Positions 35,386 to 48,434 of a stretch of DNA of 64,000 nucleotides are shown piece after piece. The notes under the pieces are model-generated. The model was not told the origin of the DNA. It ran no database searches and worked only from the letters and a program-made list of their open reading frames with translations. The position numbers were made by a program, and so were the translations under genes. Each line of letters starts with the position of its first letter. Within the stretch, counting starts at the first letter, position 1. Origin of the DNA: Oryzias latipes (Eukaryota; Chordata; Actinopteri; Beloniformes; Adrianichthyidae); assembly GCF_002234675.1 (NCBI RefSeq), contig NC_019867.2, forward strand, positions 25,037,166-25,101,165, written 5' to 3'.

Positions 35386-35399
35386 GCGCCCCCTGGTGG
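35386..35399 (-). promoter_or_regulatory. CTCF core motif, perfect match
   Basis: The minus strand reads CCACCAGGGGGCGC, matching all 14 positions of CCASYAGRKGGCRS. It lies about 1.1 kb upstream of the erlin2 start codon, at the edge of the gene-free interval leading to znf703. Such a site would suit an insulator between a broadly expressed gene and a developmental gene. Binding is not shown. The similar sequence gcgccccctggtgg also occurs inside some dispersed repeats, so a repeat origin is possible. Confidence 0.6.
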
Positions 35400-36399
35400 A
35401 CACTGGGATTTTTATCTTCAAGGCCAGATCCGTGAGACACAGGTTTCATATGAATTATCTAAAATAATGTACACATTGAAAAGAAAAGAAAACGTCATAA
35501 CCTACAATATCCCCAAAACTGCTGAAAAGATTTTCCTAAACCATAGGAAATTATGATTATTTATATTATGTGTTTTTTTCTTTTTTAATGAAAATCCTGT
35601 CTCTGAATTTGTTATTCAAAGCATTCCTCTGAGCTGTTTAATTTGCTTTTCTTTGCCATTGTATAGACTTCCTATCTGAAACAAGTGCAGCAACAAGGGG
35701 TGAATGAGAATGAGTCACCAGATGCTCAGGAGTTAATCTGTTACCAGACTGACCACGGACAAAGCAAGTATTAACAAAGCTTTCCACGTCTGAGATGTGA
35801 GATCTATCACATGAAATTCCTGTCCATCTTCAAGGAACACCACCTTCTGCAGGTTTTATGTGTTTTTGCCTCTTAAACACACCTGATTCTCTTTTGAGGT
35901 CTTCGCACATGTGATCTTCAAGACTGAGTTTTCCAAGTCTTATATACGTTTTAAAAGGTCTTTGCTCTCAGACCACTTAGAGTTTTTGTGATATTTTATG
36001 AACAATTTCTTCTGTGAGAGTTAACATCCAGTGTTAGGTCACATTTCACTATCATGTCCCTCACCTTTGGAATGGCTTTTCTGAGGACCTAAGAGCTTTT
36101 GCTTTGTGATTTAACTAGCATGGCATTCTATGGGTTTTGCTTATCTTTTTTGTGTGTTTTCATTATATGGACCTCTAAAGGATTTCTTGCCGTTGATTTA
36201 CACAACTTTACTTCATAACATGATTTCACTCGGCTCATCCAGAGTGATCAGCAGATTTACCATCTCTAAATGAGACTCAAAAGAGAAAAGATCATGTTCT
36301 CTTCCCCCACTAGGTGGTGTAATGACTTTGAAAAAGAATTTCAGTATGTTCAGTATTTTCTTTCACCAACCAAAGTGAATAAACACTAGTAGAAAGATG

Positions 36400-36545
36400 C
36401 GGAGTCTAGAGCTACCAGACCAGAGGTCCAGAGGAAGACCAAAGAGGAGATTTATGGATGCAGTGAATGAAGGTAGCTGGTGTTAGAGGAGATTGTGCAG
36501 AACACAAGGTTAGATGGAGGAAGCTGATTCACTGTGGCTGGTATC
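36400..36545 (+). pseudogene. RTE-type LINE 3' coding end fragment
   Basis: The nucleotides read in shifting frames as RGRPKRRFMDAV, then VAGVRGDCAEHKVRWRKLIHCG. This is the characteristic C-terminal end of fish RTE polyproteins. It is short and frameshifted. It is the opposite end of the same element class as the relic at 20546-21002. Confidence 0.65.
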
Positions 36546-37355
36546 AAGCATCATCCTTTCGGCTTTTCAAAAGGAAAAGAAGAAGAAAAAAGTGGAAAAA
36601 AAACCAGAAACTGCACACTCTTGTGGCTTCTAGAACTTGCTGTGTCATTGTTAACCATGCATTTCTCCACACTAAATCCGAGTAATCATATCCTGGTTTT
36701 ATCAGCCTGTGAAGAATTTCCTGACCCATCAGCTTGATCTGGACAAAATGAGCCAGCAAAGGGGGAGGAGGCCAAAATGGAGAAGATGTCATTTCCTGTT
36801 GACCACAGATGCCTGGCACTGTGGCATGCTGTAGATAGAGTAGAGGGGTGAGTGTATGGTTCTTTGTGAGACCACAGAAAAAAACATAGATTGTCAAAAG
36901 TGTGTGCTTAAAAAAATCTGACACTCTTTGTATTAATAAAGACTTTTTAAACAGATGCTATTATAGCAATTATTGGATGCTTTTAATAATAAGCATTGGT
37001 AAGTTTTACCAATAGTTAAAGAAGCAGCCATTTTAACCAAACAACACTTCCATTTAACACATTACACTTTTCCTCAATAAAACTTGCATCCACCCCATCG
37101 TTTTTACAATATGGTTCATTATTACCCTTAGAAAGTGATCATTTGAAGTGATATTGATATCGATTGTGGTTAAAACAGCTCAATATAGCTGTTTTGTGTT
37201 TCAGAGTACTTTAGTGTAGATTGGGATACCAGTTAAATAAAAAGATCACAACAAATAATGGTAAGTATAAAATAAAAAAACTTAAATGGTGGAAAGCACA
37301 AATGCACACATTAGAAAGCTCTGAGGTTTACTTTAGAGAACTTAAAAATGAAGTC

Positions 37356-37665
37356 TAATCCATCCATCCTTGCTGAACCTCTGTTGCTGGAGCCAACCCA
37401 GCGACTGTTGGGTGAAGGTAAAGTACACACCGAACAGGTCACCAGTCTGTTGCAGGACCACACACTCACATTCACATCTAGGGGCACTTTAGAGTCTCCA
37501 AAATAACCTATGAAGCATGTTTTTGGACTGTGGGAGGAAGCTGGAGTGCCCACAGAAACCCACACATGCTGGAGGAGAACATGCAAACTCCACACAGAAA
37601 GTTCCCAGCTGGAATTTGAAACAGGGCCTTCTTGCTGTGAGGTAAGAGCAATGGCCACTCTATAG
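37356..37665 (-). mobile_element. tRNA-derived SINE-like repeat, copy 2
   Basis: This is the reverse-strand copy of the 33700 family. It starts with the atccatccatcc tail and runs through ttttggactgtgggaggaag and catgcaaactccacacagaa, to the head region gccttcttgctgtgaggtaagagc. The B box region is degraded. Confidence 0.8.
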
Positions 37666-38476
37666 TTTGTTAAGACTAATATTGATTCAAATACATGAAA
37701 AGATTGAATCTTTTTTCCCTTTATATGACTTTGAAGAAAACATCAATAAATTCTAACTTTTCTCTCATTTGTCCCAAAATAAATTAAAACTTGCTTTACC
37801 CCTGTTCAGGGTCTTGAGGTCGCTGATCGCTTCTCAGCTACTGGTGAGCGATGGCAGGATGCAGCTTGGAGAGTTCACCAACCCATCACAGGGGCACTAA
37901 AACCTGTTGGCTACATAAAATGTGACATTTCACTTGTGTTGTTTCATGGAACAGCAGGTGGGGACAGAGACCGTGTTGGAGTTCTGCCTTATTTCCATTC
38001 ATGGTTTCTGTTAGCTCAAAATGAAACGACTTTTCTCCCAAACAATTCAAAGCCTCTCCGACTCCTTTCTGTTTTGCAAATGTTCTCCTTAGTGCTTAGT
38101 GGGTGAGGTTGTCAAATAGCAAAACACAAACACAAATCTTAGAAAGTAAGAAGTGATACAATATTCAAACTGGAAAAAAAGTTGAAAATAGCAGCCTCCT
38201 TCCAGGATGCTGTAGTATAAGTGAAACATCTGCAGTGTTTCACTTTGGCTGCAGAATTCGATGCTGCTCATTTGTCTGGTGATCCAGGCTAACAAGACAC
38301 ATAAATGGCTGCGGTGCTTTATTTTTAGACATGGGCTCTTGAGAAACTTACGGGAGACCAAAGCTAACCCCTAGGTGCTGCAGTGGCAGCTCTGTGTCAT
38401 GCATTTTAAACATGGTTGGGGGGGGGGGTTGTAAAGGGAACAACGGAGTAAGAGAAAAAAGAAGTTTGTCAGAGTT

Positions 38477-38557
38477 CATTAAGTATCAAGGGAACATCGC
38501 TGGAGCTGGCAGCGCGAGCCGCACTGGGGCCCTAGTGCCATTAATCACGACTGACAT
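38477..38557. promoter_or_regulatory. candidate regulatory block 1 (ATTAATCA + TGACA)
   Basis: The block contains gagctggcagc (38503-38513), gtgccattaatcac (38535-38548) and ctgaca (38551-38556). It aligns with 39086-39166 over about 80 bases. ATTAATCA is the complement of TGATTAAT, a Pbx-Hox type site, and TGACA matches the Meis core. Function is inferred from motif arrangement and duplication only. Confidence 0.4.
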
Positions 38558-39085
38558 GAAACCAGGGCTGAGGGAGGGAGGGAAGGAGGGGGGGGGGTGC
38601 TCTGCCACACACTCTGCTAGTGATTATTCAATGTGGCCCACGCAGCTTGAGCCAGAAGTGTTAAAGGTAACGCACACCACAGTCCTGGCTGCAGAGTTCA
38701 CGTAACCTCACACAAATCACATGATCACAGATGGACTGAGAGCAGACGGGAAGGCTTTCAAAAGATGTCAGAGGGATTGAAGAAGAGGCTCTGCTGGGCA
38801 TACAGGTCTTTTACAAAACAGAAAATCATGTTTACAAGCCTACCCTCTGGATTAATATGAGAGGAAGGGACTGGAAGTGAGGTAGCAACAAAGTGCTGCT
38901 CATACATCTCTGTCGACCTGCCTTATTTTATCGCCGCACCTCCAGAAATCTTGTGGTAGCTCGCCACCCTGGAAGAAAAAATAAATGAGAGTAAGAAAGA
39001 GAGGGGAGAAAAGAAAGAGGGAAGCTCATGACTCGTGAAGATGGAGGCCTCTGTTAAGTGCAGTGCTTGAAAGCCCGTCCAGCCT

Positions 39086-39166
39086 CATTAGCTGTCAGTT
39101 GTAACAATACTGAGCTGGCAGCAAAGACTGCTCCCAGTCTCGGTGCCATAAATCACAGGCTGACAG
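39086..39166. promoter_or_regulatory. candidate regulatory block 2 (ATAAATCA + TGACAG)
   Basis: The block contains gagctggcagc (39112-39122), gtgccataaatcac (39143-39156) and ctgacagg (39160-39167). The spacings are almost the same as in 38477-38557. TGATTTAT is an alternative Pbx-Hox site and TGACAG a full Meis site. A leading tcatta is also shared between the two blocks. Function is inferred. Confidence 0.4.
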
Positions 39167-40717
39167 GGCCCAGACAGAGCTGGGAACCAGCACACATGCA
39201 GGACTGGCTTGCTTATGACTCTCTACTGTTCTCCGTTCTTTCACCCCATTCCTTCTTTTTCCACAGCTCTTTCCTTTTCCTAGTTCTCCATCTTTTCCTT
39301 TTTCATTTCTCTCCATGGCAGCATGTCGTCACAGAACCCAGGACACATGACATTCTTTGCTTCTTTTCTTTTTACCTTTAAAACATGCAGTTGTGCTTTC
39401 AAGTTGATACTCTAACCAAATGCATAAATGTTAGTCATAAAACCATTGTTAAAAAACAAGAAACTCATTTTAAATTTTGCATTGGAGTTCATAGAAAAAA
39501 ATCCAAGTAATATCGCAAATTTCTTTTTTTTTAATGGCAACATTTTGCAAAGTTATTGGTGGTATGAAAAAGTTTTTCTATTAGAACCATGTGTGGGTAG
39601 GTCTTGCCCATTACTGCCCTGAGAACTACCCAGGAAAAAACAAAATACCCCGGCCCCATCAGACCACTCCCCCAACCCTCTAAAGCAAAATTACAAAAAC
39701 TACCACTTCCCTTTAGAGACCTGCATAGATGAGCTTCTGAACCAAAAAAAAAAATCATCCATATATATTATTTATTAACTTCAGCAGGCAAATATAACTT
39801 ACCGCAATTGTTTTCACAGCAGCTTAATGTCAAATGAATCTTTTTTTTTAAACATGGATGCTATTTGTCACTCTGTACACACCAAACCACCCTGTTCAGA
39901 TTGATGTGGCGTTCCTCCCTTCCCTTAAAGCATATATGTCCCGACTCTTTATCATGGTTTCCATATGTGTGGTTTAGTCTGACAGACTCAAATAGAAGTC
40001 AGTCATCATGAAGAAATGTACACCAGACTCAAAGGCCGTCCCTCTCTGTCAGCCTCTTCATCATGTTCTCGTTTTACATCCAATTTGTTGCTTTTATTTT
40101 GACAGCTTTTTCTTGATCTTTCGTGTATTCTTTGCTTCACTGCCATTCTGCTCACTGGTCTCACTCTCTGTGAACCACAAGCTATATTTGCTACACCCAC
40201 CAGTAAAAGTCACTTTCTGAGCAGCTTACCTGCTTTTAGAGTTTGTTGTTTGGATTTCCTCTTGGATGGTGCCATTGGATCATTTGCTCTCGCACAGGAT
40301 TTCATATGACACCTGCTACTAACCTGGAATCTTTTCTGCCATCTCACAGATTTTCGTCACCACAGGCAGGAGGGCTGCCACACTACTGCTTACTTTTCTA
40401 TCCTCAAATAAGTCACATTGTAAAAGAAACAGTATTAGCCTCCAGACATTCATGCTAACTTGACTGGCTTCTCTGCAAAAATACCCCATTCTTTCAATCT
40501 ATGAGGTTCATTCTTTCAGACATTCATTCAGGAAGAATAAACATAGGCCACAGGAAGAAAATCCTTCAGATTTCCATGCTACAAGCTTAAATTACCCATG
40601 GTTCCCGTGCTCCTGGTGGTGAGGAGGTTGCTCAGCAGTTTAAATGTTGAATATCCAATGAAAAGCCATCTGTGCTCAATGGGTTGTTGCATTTACCTTA
40701 TATATGTGTCAAAATTA

Positions 40718-41279
40718 TTGACTGTATAAGAGAATTGGACTGAGTGACCTCTCTGCCTCACGTTCCAAAGTACCAGCTGGCTACAAGACGCCAAAATCCT
40801 AAAGACTTCTATTGAGAAATAAACAGCTATTACTCAATCATTCTATTTATCAGAGTAATGCTTTTTGCTTTAATGCTTTAAAAAAATACATTTTCTTGCA
40901 AATCATAATTTTCATGATATTTTTTCTGTAGCGCAAGTTATTCATATTATAAACTGACTAATCAATAAAAGCATGGGGTGTCTGCTGGCCCCCAACCCTG
41001 GCTCCGACATCCAACGATTCTCCAGAGCCTGCTTTCAGGAAAAGGGGTGTGGCCTTCCAACATGCTCACTCTTGATTGGCGACAGTAGTTACCATTAAAA
41101 CCTTGACTCAGACCGACTCGGACCAATCACTGCCTATTGTCATCGTCCGGCTCCAAATGGCAGCGTCCGTATCACGGAAAAATGGCAACTAAATTTACTT
41201 CATTTCGTGTGAGCCGGAAGTAAATTGTTTTCTATGGATGAAATTACACTCACTCAGTCCAGTTCGCATAGACAGTTAA
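40718..41279 (+). mobile_element. TA-flanked MITE (family TTGACTGTAT), copy 2
   Basis: 562 bp with ends TTGACTGTATAAGAGAATTG and, reverse-complemented, TTAACTGTCTATGCGAACTG. It is flanked by TA on both sides, consistent with Tc1/mariner-type mobilisation. The interior matches copy 1 in the same orientation. No coding capacity. Confidence 0.85.
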
Positions 41280-42147
41280 TATCTTGTGTAACAAATCGGT
41301 TTCATCCTGAAATCTTGGTGACCTGTTGTTGCGTTAGTTTTCACTAAAAAATATAAAAACACATAAAGAAAGTTGCTATCTAGCACTGAAGTCCTTGCAT
41401 AAATAAACAATTGTTCAAATACATTCATTGTAGTGAAGAAGCTGGCAATGAGCGGTATGCCACCTGTTAAACTCCATTCACACTGCCCCTTGGCAACATA
41501 CATTTTAGCGACCGCTTCCTACGAAAAGAAAGGAATTAATTAGAACAGCTGATCATGTTTTATTAAACCAGGAGTGAAACTATAACAAACCTGATAAAGA
41601 AATGCAGTGGAGTAAAAGATCAACATGAACTTTATAAGAATAATTCAAAGGAATATTAAAAACAAAGCGATGAAGCCAGACTAGATAACTAAATGACACA
41701 GAAACAAAGTCACAGATTCTAGCTTCAAACACTCCACACCCTAAAAATGTCTATTTGTTTTCAGTCTCGTACATATAACTGTCACTCCTCTTTACATTTT
41801 AGTTGTTCATTAAAAGATAAAGCTCAGAGGATGTCAGATGTCAAATGTCTTTCTGAGTTCCCAAACAATGTCATCATCTATAAACACAAGTGTGCAACTA
41901 CTTTAAGGGAATTACTGTTTTTGCTAAGCTGAAGAATATGCTTTTGGTGCATTTATGCAGCAATTTTTTTAAGTTAAAATATTCTCGTAAAGGCGGAAGC
42001 ATACATGCAAATAACTGCGAGAAGGAAGTTATGTAGGCCGAGCAGGAGCAGCTTCAGCCGTCTGCCCACATCACTTAGGGTGACGTGTGATGATGTATGT
42101 GACACGTCTGCAGAGGAAGGAAGTTAAAGAAAGCAGGGCTGTGGGTC

Positions 42148-42168
42148 ATTAATCACTGTTCTTTGACA
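42148..42168. promoter_or_regulatory. ATTAATCAC + TGACA motif pair
   Basis: ATTAATCAC at 42148-42156 is followed after 7 bases by TGACA at 42164-42168, in non-repetitive sequence. The order matches that at 38540, 39148, 44811 and 49054. The Meis-like part lacks the final G. Confidence 0.3.
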
Positions 42169-43127
42169 CATGGACACACACACAAACATACACACAGTTA
42201 ATGGTCTTGTGGTGCACTGGTGCTGAGCTTGCAGTGTTTGTGTTCATGTGAACATATTACCTTATTCTGATTACGTTGGACTCCTTTTCCAACATCCATT
42301 CTTCCTCATCCTCCTGTGAATTTAAGTAAAGCAGCTTGGAGATTTAAAATATCTCTGAATAAATGTTTTCTTCACAAGAATTTGACATAAAGGAATGTGG
42401 CCAATTTTTGTTTTGGCTTTTGCAGAAGCTCAATCAGAGCGCTGTGTAAAGCTGAATAAACTTACAGCTGTGAGCTAAAGTCACCGACCAAATCCCAGAG
42501 GTAGGAAAGTCACGTTCCGCTGCTCCTGAATGTTAATAACTCAGTCTGGGCTCCTTTTTGTGTGTTTTAGGGCTCTTTATGATTAACGCAAAGTCTGCTG
42601 CGATTCCTGACAAAGATAGGTTTGAAAAAACTTTGACAGCAGAGCCTGAAGTGACGCTGATGAAAAACCTCTGAGGCCTGCAGGGAAATGGAGCGTGAGA
42701 CCATTACTTTTCCCCCAGTTTCTTTAGTGCATTTAATTTTTTGATCCATTGACATTATAGAAACATTTATTATAGCAGCTTTCAAACAAAGTGAGAAATT
42801 CAACCCATCTGTTACATCCTGTTGGATACCAACATGGATGTCATAACAGTCGTAAGTCATGATTTAGCTTCAAAGGTCTGGACAGATTCTCCTCTCTTCT
42901 TCTCTTCGCTGCCATCTGCAGAGCTTCCATATGTGCTAAAAAACAAGGAAAGGCTTTGAAAGTTAAAAATGTCCTATTCCTCTCCATGCTGGAGCTCCAG
43001 AAGAGGTCCTGGCACGGATAACTGCTCTCCCACTGTGACACAACACAAATCATTTCCTCCTTTTAAGATCTCCTTTCGTGTAAAAATTATTTCTGCACAA
43101 TTTCTTCATGACGGCGCATTGAACAGG

Positions 43128-43190
43128 ACAAGTGTGTGCTTTTGTGCATGCGTGTTTGTGTGTAGTGTGCATGCACGTGTGGGTGGACAG
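43128..43190. repeat. TG/CG alternating tract
   Basis: A run rich in tgtg, gtgc and gcatgc with nearly strict purine-pyrimidine alternation, which is Z-DNA-prone. It is a degenerate dinucleotide repeat without coding content. Confidence 0.5.
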
Positions 43191-44810
43191 GGTAATTGGT
43201 TCTGTGAAGGTCCTGCTCGATGCTGCGGCAAGCACACGGTCTAATACAGGCCGAGATGAGGGGGTGTGGGAAAACGATCACAGCGGACTTCAGAGGGAGC
43301 TGAAGAAGAATGAGGAAATTGCAGACAGATAGGCTTAATGGTTGTGCTGAGGGAAAAGGTTGCAGGGCCAACAGCTGCTAGCCATCCATCTGGACCAGCC
43401 TGGATCGCAGGGCAGTGACGTATTTAGCTTCAGGGATGAGTGTGCAAGGACTTTCCATCAGAGCCATGCAATTCCCAACACATTTCTTAATTCAGGGAAA
43501 ATAATAAACTCCCTTCTAATTCTAATATTGCCTATAGTCCAATAAATTTTACTGTTCTCAACATGGTTATTGTAATTTTGTCAGCTAAATAGTACAAAGT
43601 AGCCCTTTGCTTTTCTGTCTTGACTCAACACAGTGAATATAAGGTGCTGAAAAGGGTCCCCACAATCCAAACAGACCATCGTATTTTAACTGTCAAAAGG
43701 AGTGTAAGAGAATGCAGCAGGTGAAAACATAATGTTGTTTTGTTTTTTGCTTTTTTGCCATTGCAGCAGAGTAAAGTTCAAACAACTTACAGCTGCACTC
43801 AGAATATTCTGCATCTTTTTCAAATTTACTTTTGAGCAATTTTGAGGGCCAGCATTTCAAAGTATGGATGTGGACACTATAGAAAACAAAGAGCTACTTG
43901 TATTTTACTTACAATATAAAATATCCCTAAAGATATGTTTTGCAAGCATCTATTAATGATAAACTGGAATTAGCTTAAGTTTATATGGATATAAATATAT
44001 GGGACTGAGTGATGAGTTAGGATAAGTCTGAATGATGCAAATATGTGAATTTCAAGAAAACAAATTTTAAATTTTGAAAGTGTTTTTCATCCTCTTAGTT
44101 AATTTTCTTAACCACATTGGTTCAGTATTTTCTAAACCAACAACGTTACCTGCATTGGTAACTAAATGACTGCTTAACAATCAAAGTATTCATCTTTTCT
44201 TCTACATATTAAAACAGCACATGACAGTTTTCCTTTAAAAAAAACACTCCAATCACCCTTAGCTGACCACAGTCCTGCATAAAGATGTCAATTTAGTTAC
44301 AGTTAAGCAATGAAAGAAATATTATCCATCCAGTTCTTATCTCGTCCATGTGAAGGGATTTTGGGAAAAGACTAATGAAAACCTTTGTACCTCTGAACGG
44401 ATTTTGATTAATTTTGGAATTAACATCGATTCTGCTGTTGATGTTCAATCATGGAGCCATGAAGTAAATAGAAACAGAGCTCCTCTCCTCGTGTCTGGTT
44501 TGTGTAACTGATTTCTCAGAGTGAATGGTGAAAGCTGATGAGGTGAGACCTGCTTACTAGTTCCTCTGTGCTCTGATCCTCACCTCCACCTGACATGTGA
44601 GCAGACACCCACTGCTTTGCCTCTCCTTGACTTGCGTGCGTGTGCAGAAACGTGGGGTTTGCAGTGGTGCGTATGCGCAGAACTCCCGCTTGACTCACGC
44701 TCCATAACCTCACTGTGGTCTTACACAGCAAGCCTGCCATAAATCAATGGCCAGGATCATGTCTGCCAGTTAGACTAAACAAGAGCATTTGTGAGGATTT
44801 GCTCTCAGTC

Positions 44811-44827
44811 ATTAATCATCTTGACAG
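44811..44827. promoter_or_regulatory. ATTAATCA + TGACAG motif pair
   Basis: ATTAATCA (44811-44818) and a full Meis-type TGACAG (44822-44827) are separated by 3 bases, in unique sequence. This is the tightest pairing of the five in the interval. Confidence 0.35.
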
Positions 44828-47800
44828 CTTGAAAAACACATTTCCCCTTTAATGACTGTATTTGGATAATCAGCTGTTTCCCTTCCTGCCCTCTCTGCGG
44901 CTCTCCTTTCCCTCATATCCCCAACCAATTTTCCTTTTTTGCCCCCAAGCACTCTCTTAGGCTATCTTATTCGAACAAGAGGACAATGCAGAGACAGACA
45001 ACTTTTTGGGGTTCGGCTTAGTTGTAAGGGGAAGGTGTCTCCCGTCATGGGGAAAGAAGTAAAAATAATCATTCTGCCCTTGGAAACTTTTTTTCCACCG
45101 TCGCTCGAAAAACCACAAGGCTTGTGCTAATAAAAAACCTGAGTCCTAACACTGTTACAGAGATGCAAATACAAACAGAGAAGCTGCTGTAGGCAGCCAA
45201 GATTAAGCTGAGACCGTACGCAGGATTTCAAATTACTCAACATCTTGCACTTGATGAGTTCTGGTAAATTAACCTCCAAAAAGGAAGAATAAATAAATGA
45301 ACCAAGCTGTAGCATAAGTTCAATTCATCTGCATGAGACTGGATGTTATTGTTGAAAAGAACTCAAGCCTTCACCACTGAATCAGCCGTGTCCACAGGAC
45401 ATGGAAAGCTGATGTAGGAGGAAGATGATGATAACCAGACCGGCTAGTTAAGACTGTTGTAAGTGAAATTTTTTTGTCATTCATTGTTTTCCTACTTAGG
45501 TATAAAAACACAAGCTGTGTCCAAACGTGCTTTCTTGTTTTGCTGTGTAGGCTGGAGTCTGTCTTTAGAATGTTCACACTGGCCTACAGGGAAACCTGCT
45601 GACATAAGGAGGGAGTAAAGGGTTGGATCTGCAGTCCAGTATGAACAGAGACATCACGGCTGTGGCAGCATCTGAGTCTCCCCGCTGACACAGGGAAGGA
45701 ATAAAACAGACATTAGTGCCACAATGCTGAAATTGAGAACCCCATTCCCAGAGGAGATTCCAAACTGGGAAACATAAGTCAGTTGTCAGCTGGAGCATGA
45801 ACCGTGATCGTCACTGATGCTGCTTTTTCCATGCCAAGGCATGTTTGTTGAAAGTGACATCTCCGTCATGATCTCCCAGCTTGGCATTAAATTAAATCCA
45901 GATGGACGTGCGGTCCAGGCGCTATTAGTAGAGCGTTATAATATAACTGAAATGTTCGTTTCTCTATTGATGATTATGGGGACCATGTGGCTTAAAACAC
46001 TCAACCCTGGAGAGACCACAGTCCATCTGAGGGCTGCCAAGGTCAGGGGGCACAACAATGAAATAATTGGCACAATTTTTGGCAAAGCTTTTCTTCGTTA
46101 CATGATGATTTTCAAAAAATAGGTTATAGAAACAATTTAAGGGACGTCATCCCATTTTTTTTATTAGATCCAGTATTCCTCCAAAGACCTAATATGATCT
46201 TCCTGTTTCTGTCCAAAACATCTTTGCTGTACTGTTATCAATGTCATTCCAAACCCCCGATGACAGAAAAATTGAGCTCCCAACTTCCATTCCCGAAATC
46301 AAAGCAAACTTAAAAAATGTTATAGTTCCTCAGTTGACCAAAAAAAGAACTAACATTATATAATCACCTCTTTGGATTTTTCTTGGAATTTGTGCATTGG
46401 GCGTATGTTCCTTATGCATTATTGTCTGTGTATTGTTTTCTGTCTCTTATAGGTCTTATAGTAACCCACATTTTGACATCACCATTCAAGTGAAGCAAAA
46501 TCTTTTCTGATAAGGATTAAAATATCAATATGTGTTTGTTTAAGTTAAAGGGTCAAAGGCAAATATTGAAGTAAAATATGAGAGCTGCAATCCAATAACT
46601 AAATTTCACAAAAAACCTGATCTGACATGTAAATAATTCTGAAGGATTTGTAAAAGAAAACCAAATTACCCCACATGTTTGGGAGTTTTTTGTCTTTAAA
46701 TTGTTAAAGTTTCTCATAAAGAATGATTTAAAATGACCGGACTTCAAGCTTTTAGCTTATTAAACCAGTTACAATAGTTTAAAAATCTGTTGCACAATAA
46801 ATCTGATATCAATAAAAAGTTAAACCCATGAAAATATAATTACTATAACTCCCTAGATTCATCACTACAAAAAGGAACACAATAAAGTTAAACTTCTCCA
46901 GCCAGAGGCCCAGTAATGCCTCACACTACTTATACACCGTTATTATGTTACCCTCAAGTACTTTTGGGAAAAGCTGAAATCGGTTCCAATCAGCATGGTT
47001 TTTATCTGCAGTATTCTCCAAGGATGTCAGCCGTGTTGCCATATATTCATCAAGCAAAGGTAAAATGAAGTTTGAAATTATGCAGAAAATAAAAAAAAGA
47101 AAGCATTGTGCTCTCATTAGATAGCATAAAATAAAAAACATTGATAGAAAAAGATCATTTAGAGGGGATGCGTGCTTAAAATGAAAACGAAAACAGGTCC
47201 AAGAAATGTAAATTGGTTAAAAACACAATTTCTTTTGAGCAGCCACTTTATTCATAGCAAGTGGGATGGAATGGAGGAACTTTAAAATTAATAAAACATT
47301 TTTTTTAAATACCTCAAAACATTGTTGGAAAAACCAGCATGATAGTTAAATATTTCTAAAGTGACCCCTCTTTTTGGTCCTCATTATAGTTTTCATCTTT
47401 GTTAAAATAATGTTAAATTAAACCAGAGCAGCTGGAGTTGGGGAATCCATTTCATGGGAAGCCAAAAAAGTAGACCATATCAGTTGTGAAGGCAAAGAAG
47501 TTTGTTGAAGAACTTTTGTCTTTCAGTCTTTCATTTATGTATTCATTAATTTATGTATTTATTCAACTTTTTTACATTTAAATTAGGATTTGAGCCAAAG
47601 GGGTGCTCTAAAAGTTAAGTTATGTTTCTGCTTCTTTGCCCCTGACAGTGTTGTAAAAGACTGCTCCATCCTGTACTCGTGATCAGCTGAAGCAAAAAGC
47701 AGTCCACAGTGCTTAACGGAGGCCAGAATTTTGTGTCCTCTGCGTTTAGTATGAAGACTATGAAAATTGATCTAGAAACAAACCCACACAAAGCACTGGT

Positions 47801-48048
47801 AATAATTTAATAGCTGTTAGATAAAAGAGTATTCCACTTTTTGAAATTGTATTATTATTATTACTTTGAAAAAAGACACAAAGATTTTGGTATAAAGCTG
47901 TATTCAAGTCAATTGTTAAAAGGAAAGATCTTTTAAATCTGTTTTTTGTGTTGTTTTAAAAAAAAAAACAATGTTTTTTCCCACGAAAACGAACTGTTTA
48001 GGTGAAGTTTTATTTCTTCAACTTAAATTAGAAGTTGTTGGTTTTACT

Positions 48049-48261
48049 TTAACCCTTGTGCTATCCTAGGCACTCTAACATTGGGAGTTGGGTCATCTAG
48101 ACCCACTAGACAGTGCGCTGAACCTTTTTTCTTCAATGATTTGTGAACCTAACTGGTGTCCATGGATTACATGAAATCTTTCCACCTTTATCCACCTTTG
48201 TCATGGTAGGGAGAACACGTCAATGCAAGGGTGGGGTCATCTAAGATAGCACAAGGGTTAA
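48049..48261 (+). mobile_element. TTAA-flanked MITE, copy B
   Basis: 213 bp with ends TTAACCCTTGTGCTATCCTAG and GATAGCACAAGGGTTAA. The length is identical to copy A at 5576-5788, with high similarity in inverted orientation. TTAA is at both ends. Confidence 0.88.
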
Positions 48262-48434
48262 CATCGGGAGTTGGGTCATCCAAACCCCACTAGACAGTCC
48301 GCTGAACCTTTTTTCTTCAATGATTTGTGAACCTCACTGGTGTCCATGGATTACATGAAATCCTCTTCACCTTTGTCATGGTAGGAAGAACACGTCAATG
48401 TAAGGGTGGGGTCATAGGATAACACAAGGGTTCA
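48258..48434 (+). mobile_element. TTAA-flanked MITE, copy C (tandem, truncated)
   Basis: Directly follows copy B, sharing its terminal TTAA, in the same orientation. It lacks the outer left inverted repeat and starts at the inner catcgggagttgggtcat. It ends in cacaagggttca, so its TTAA has decayed to TTCA. A duplication or an end-to-end insertion could explain it. Confidence 0.85.

Noticed and set aside
45817..46122. 101-codon plus-strand open frame with a fairly protein-like composition
   Set aside because: No recognised family, no neighbouring exons, and the reading frame is short enough to arise by chance.
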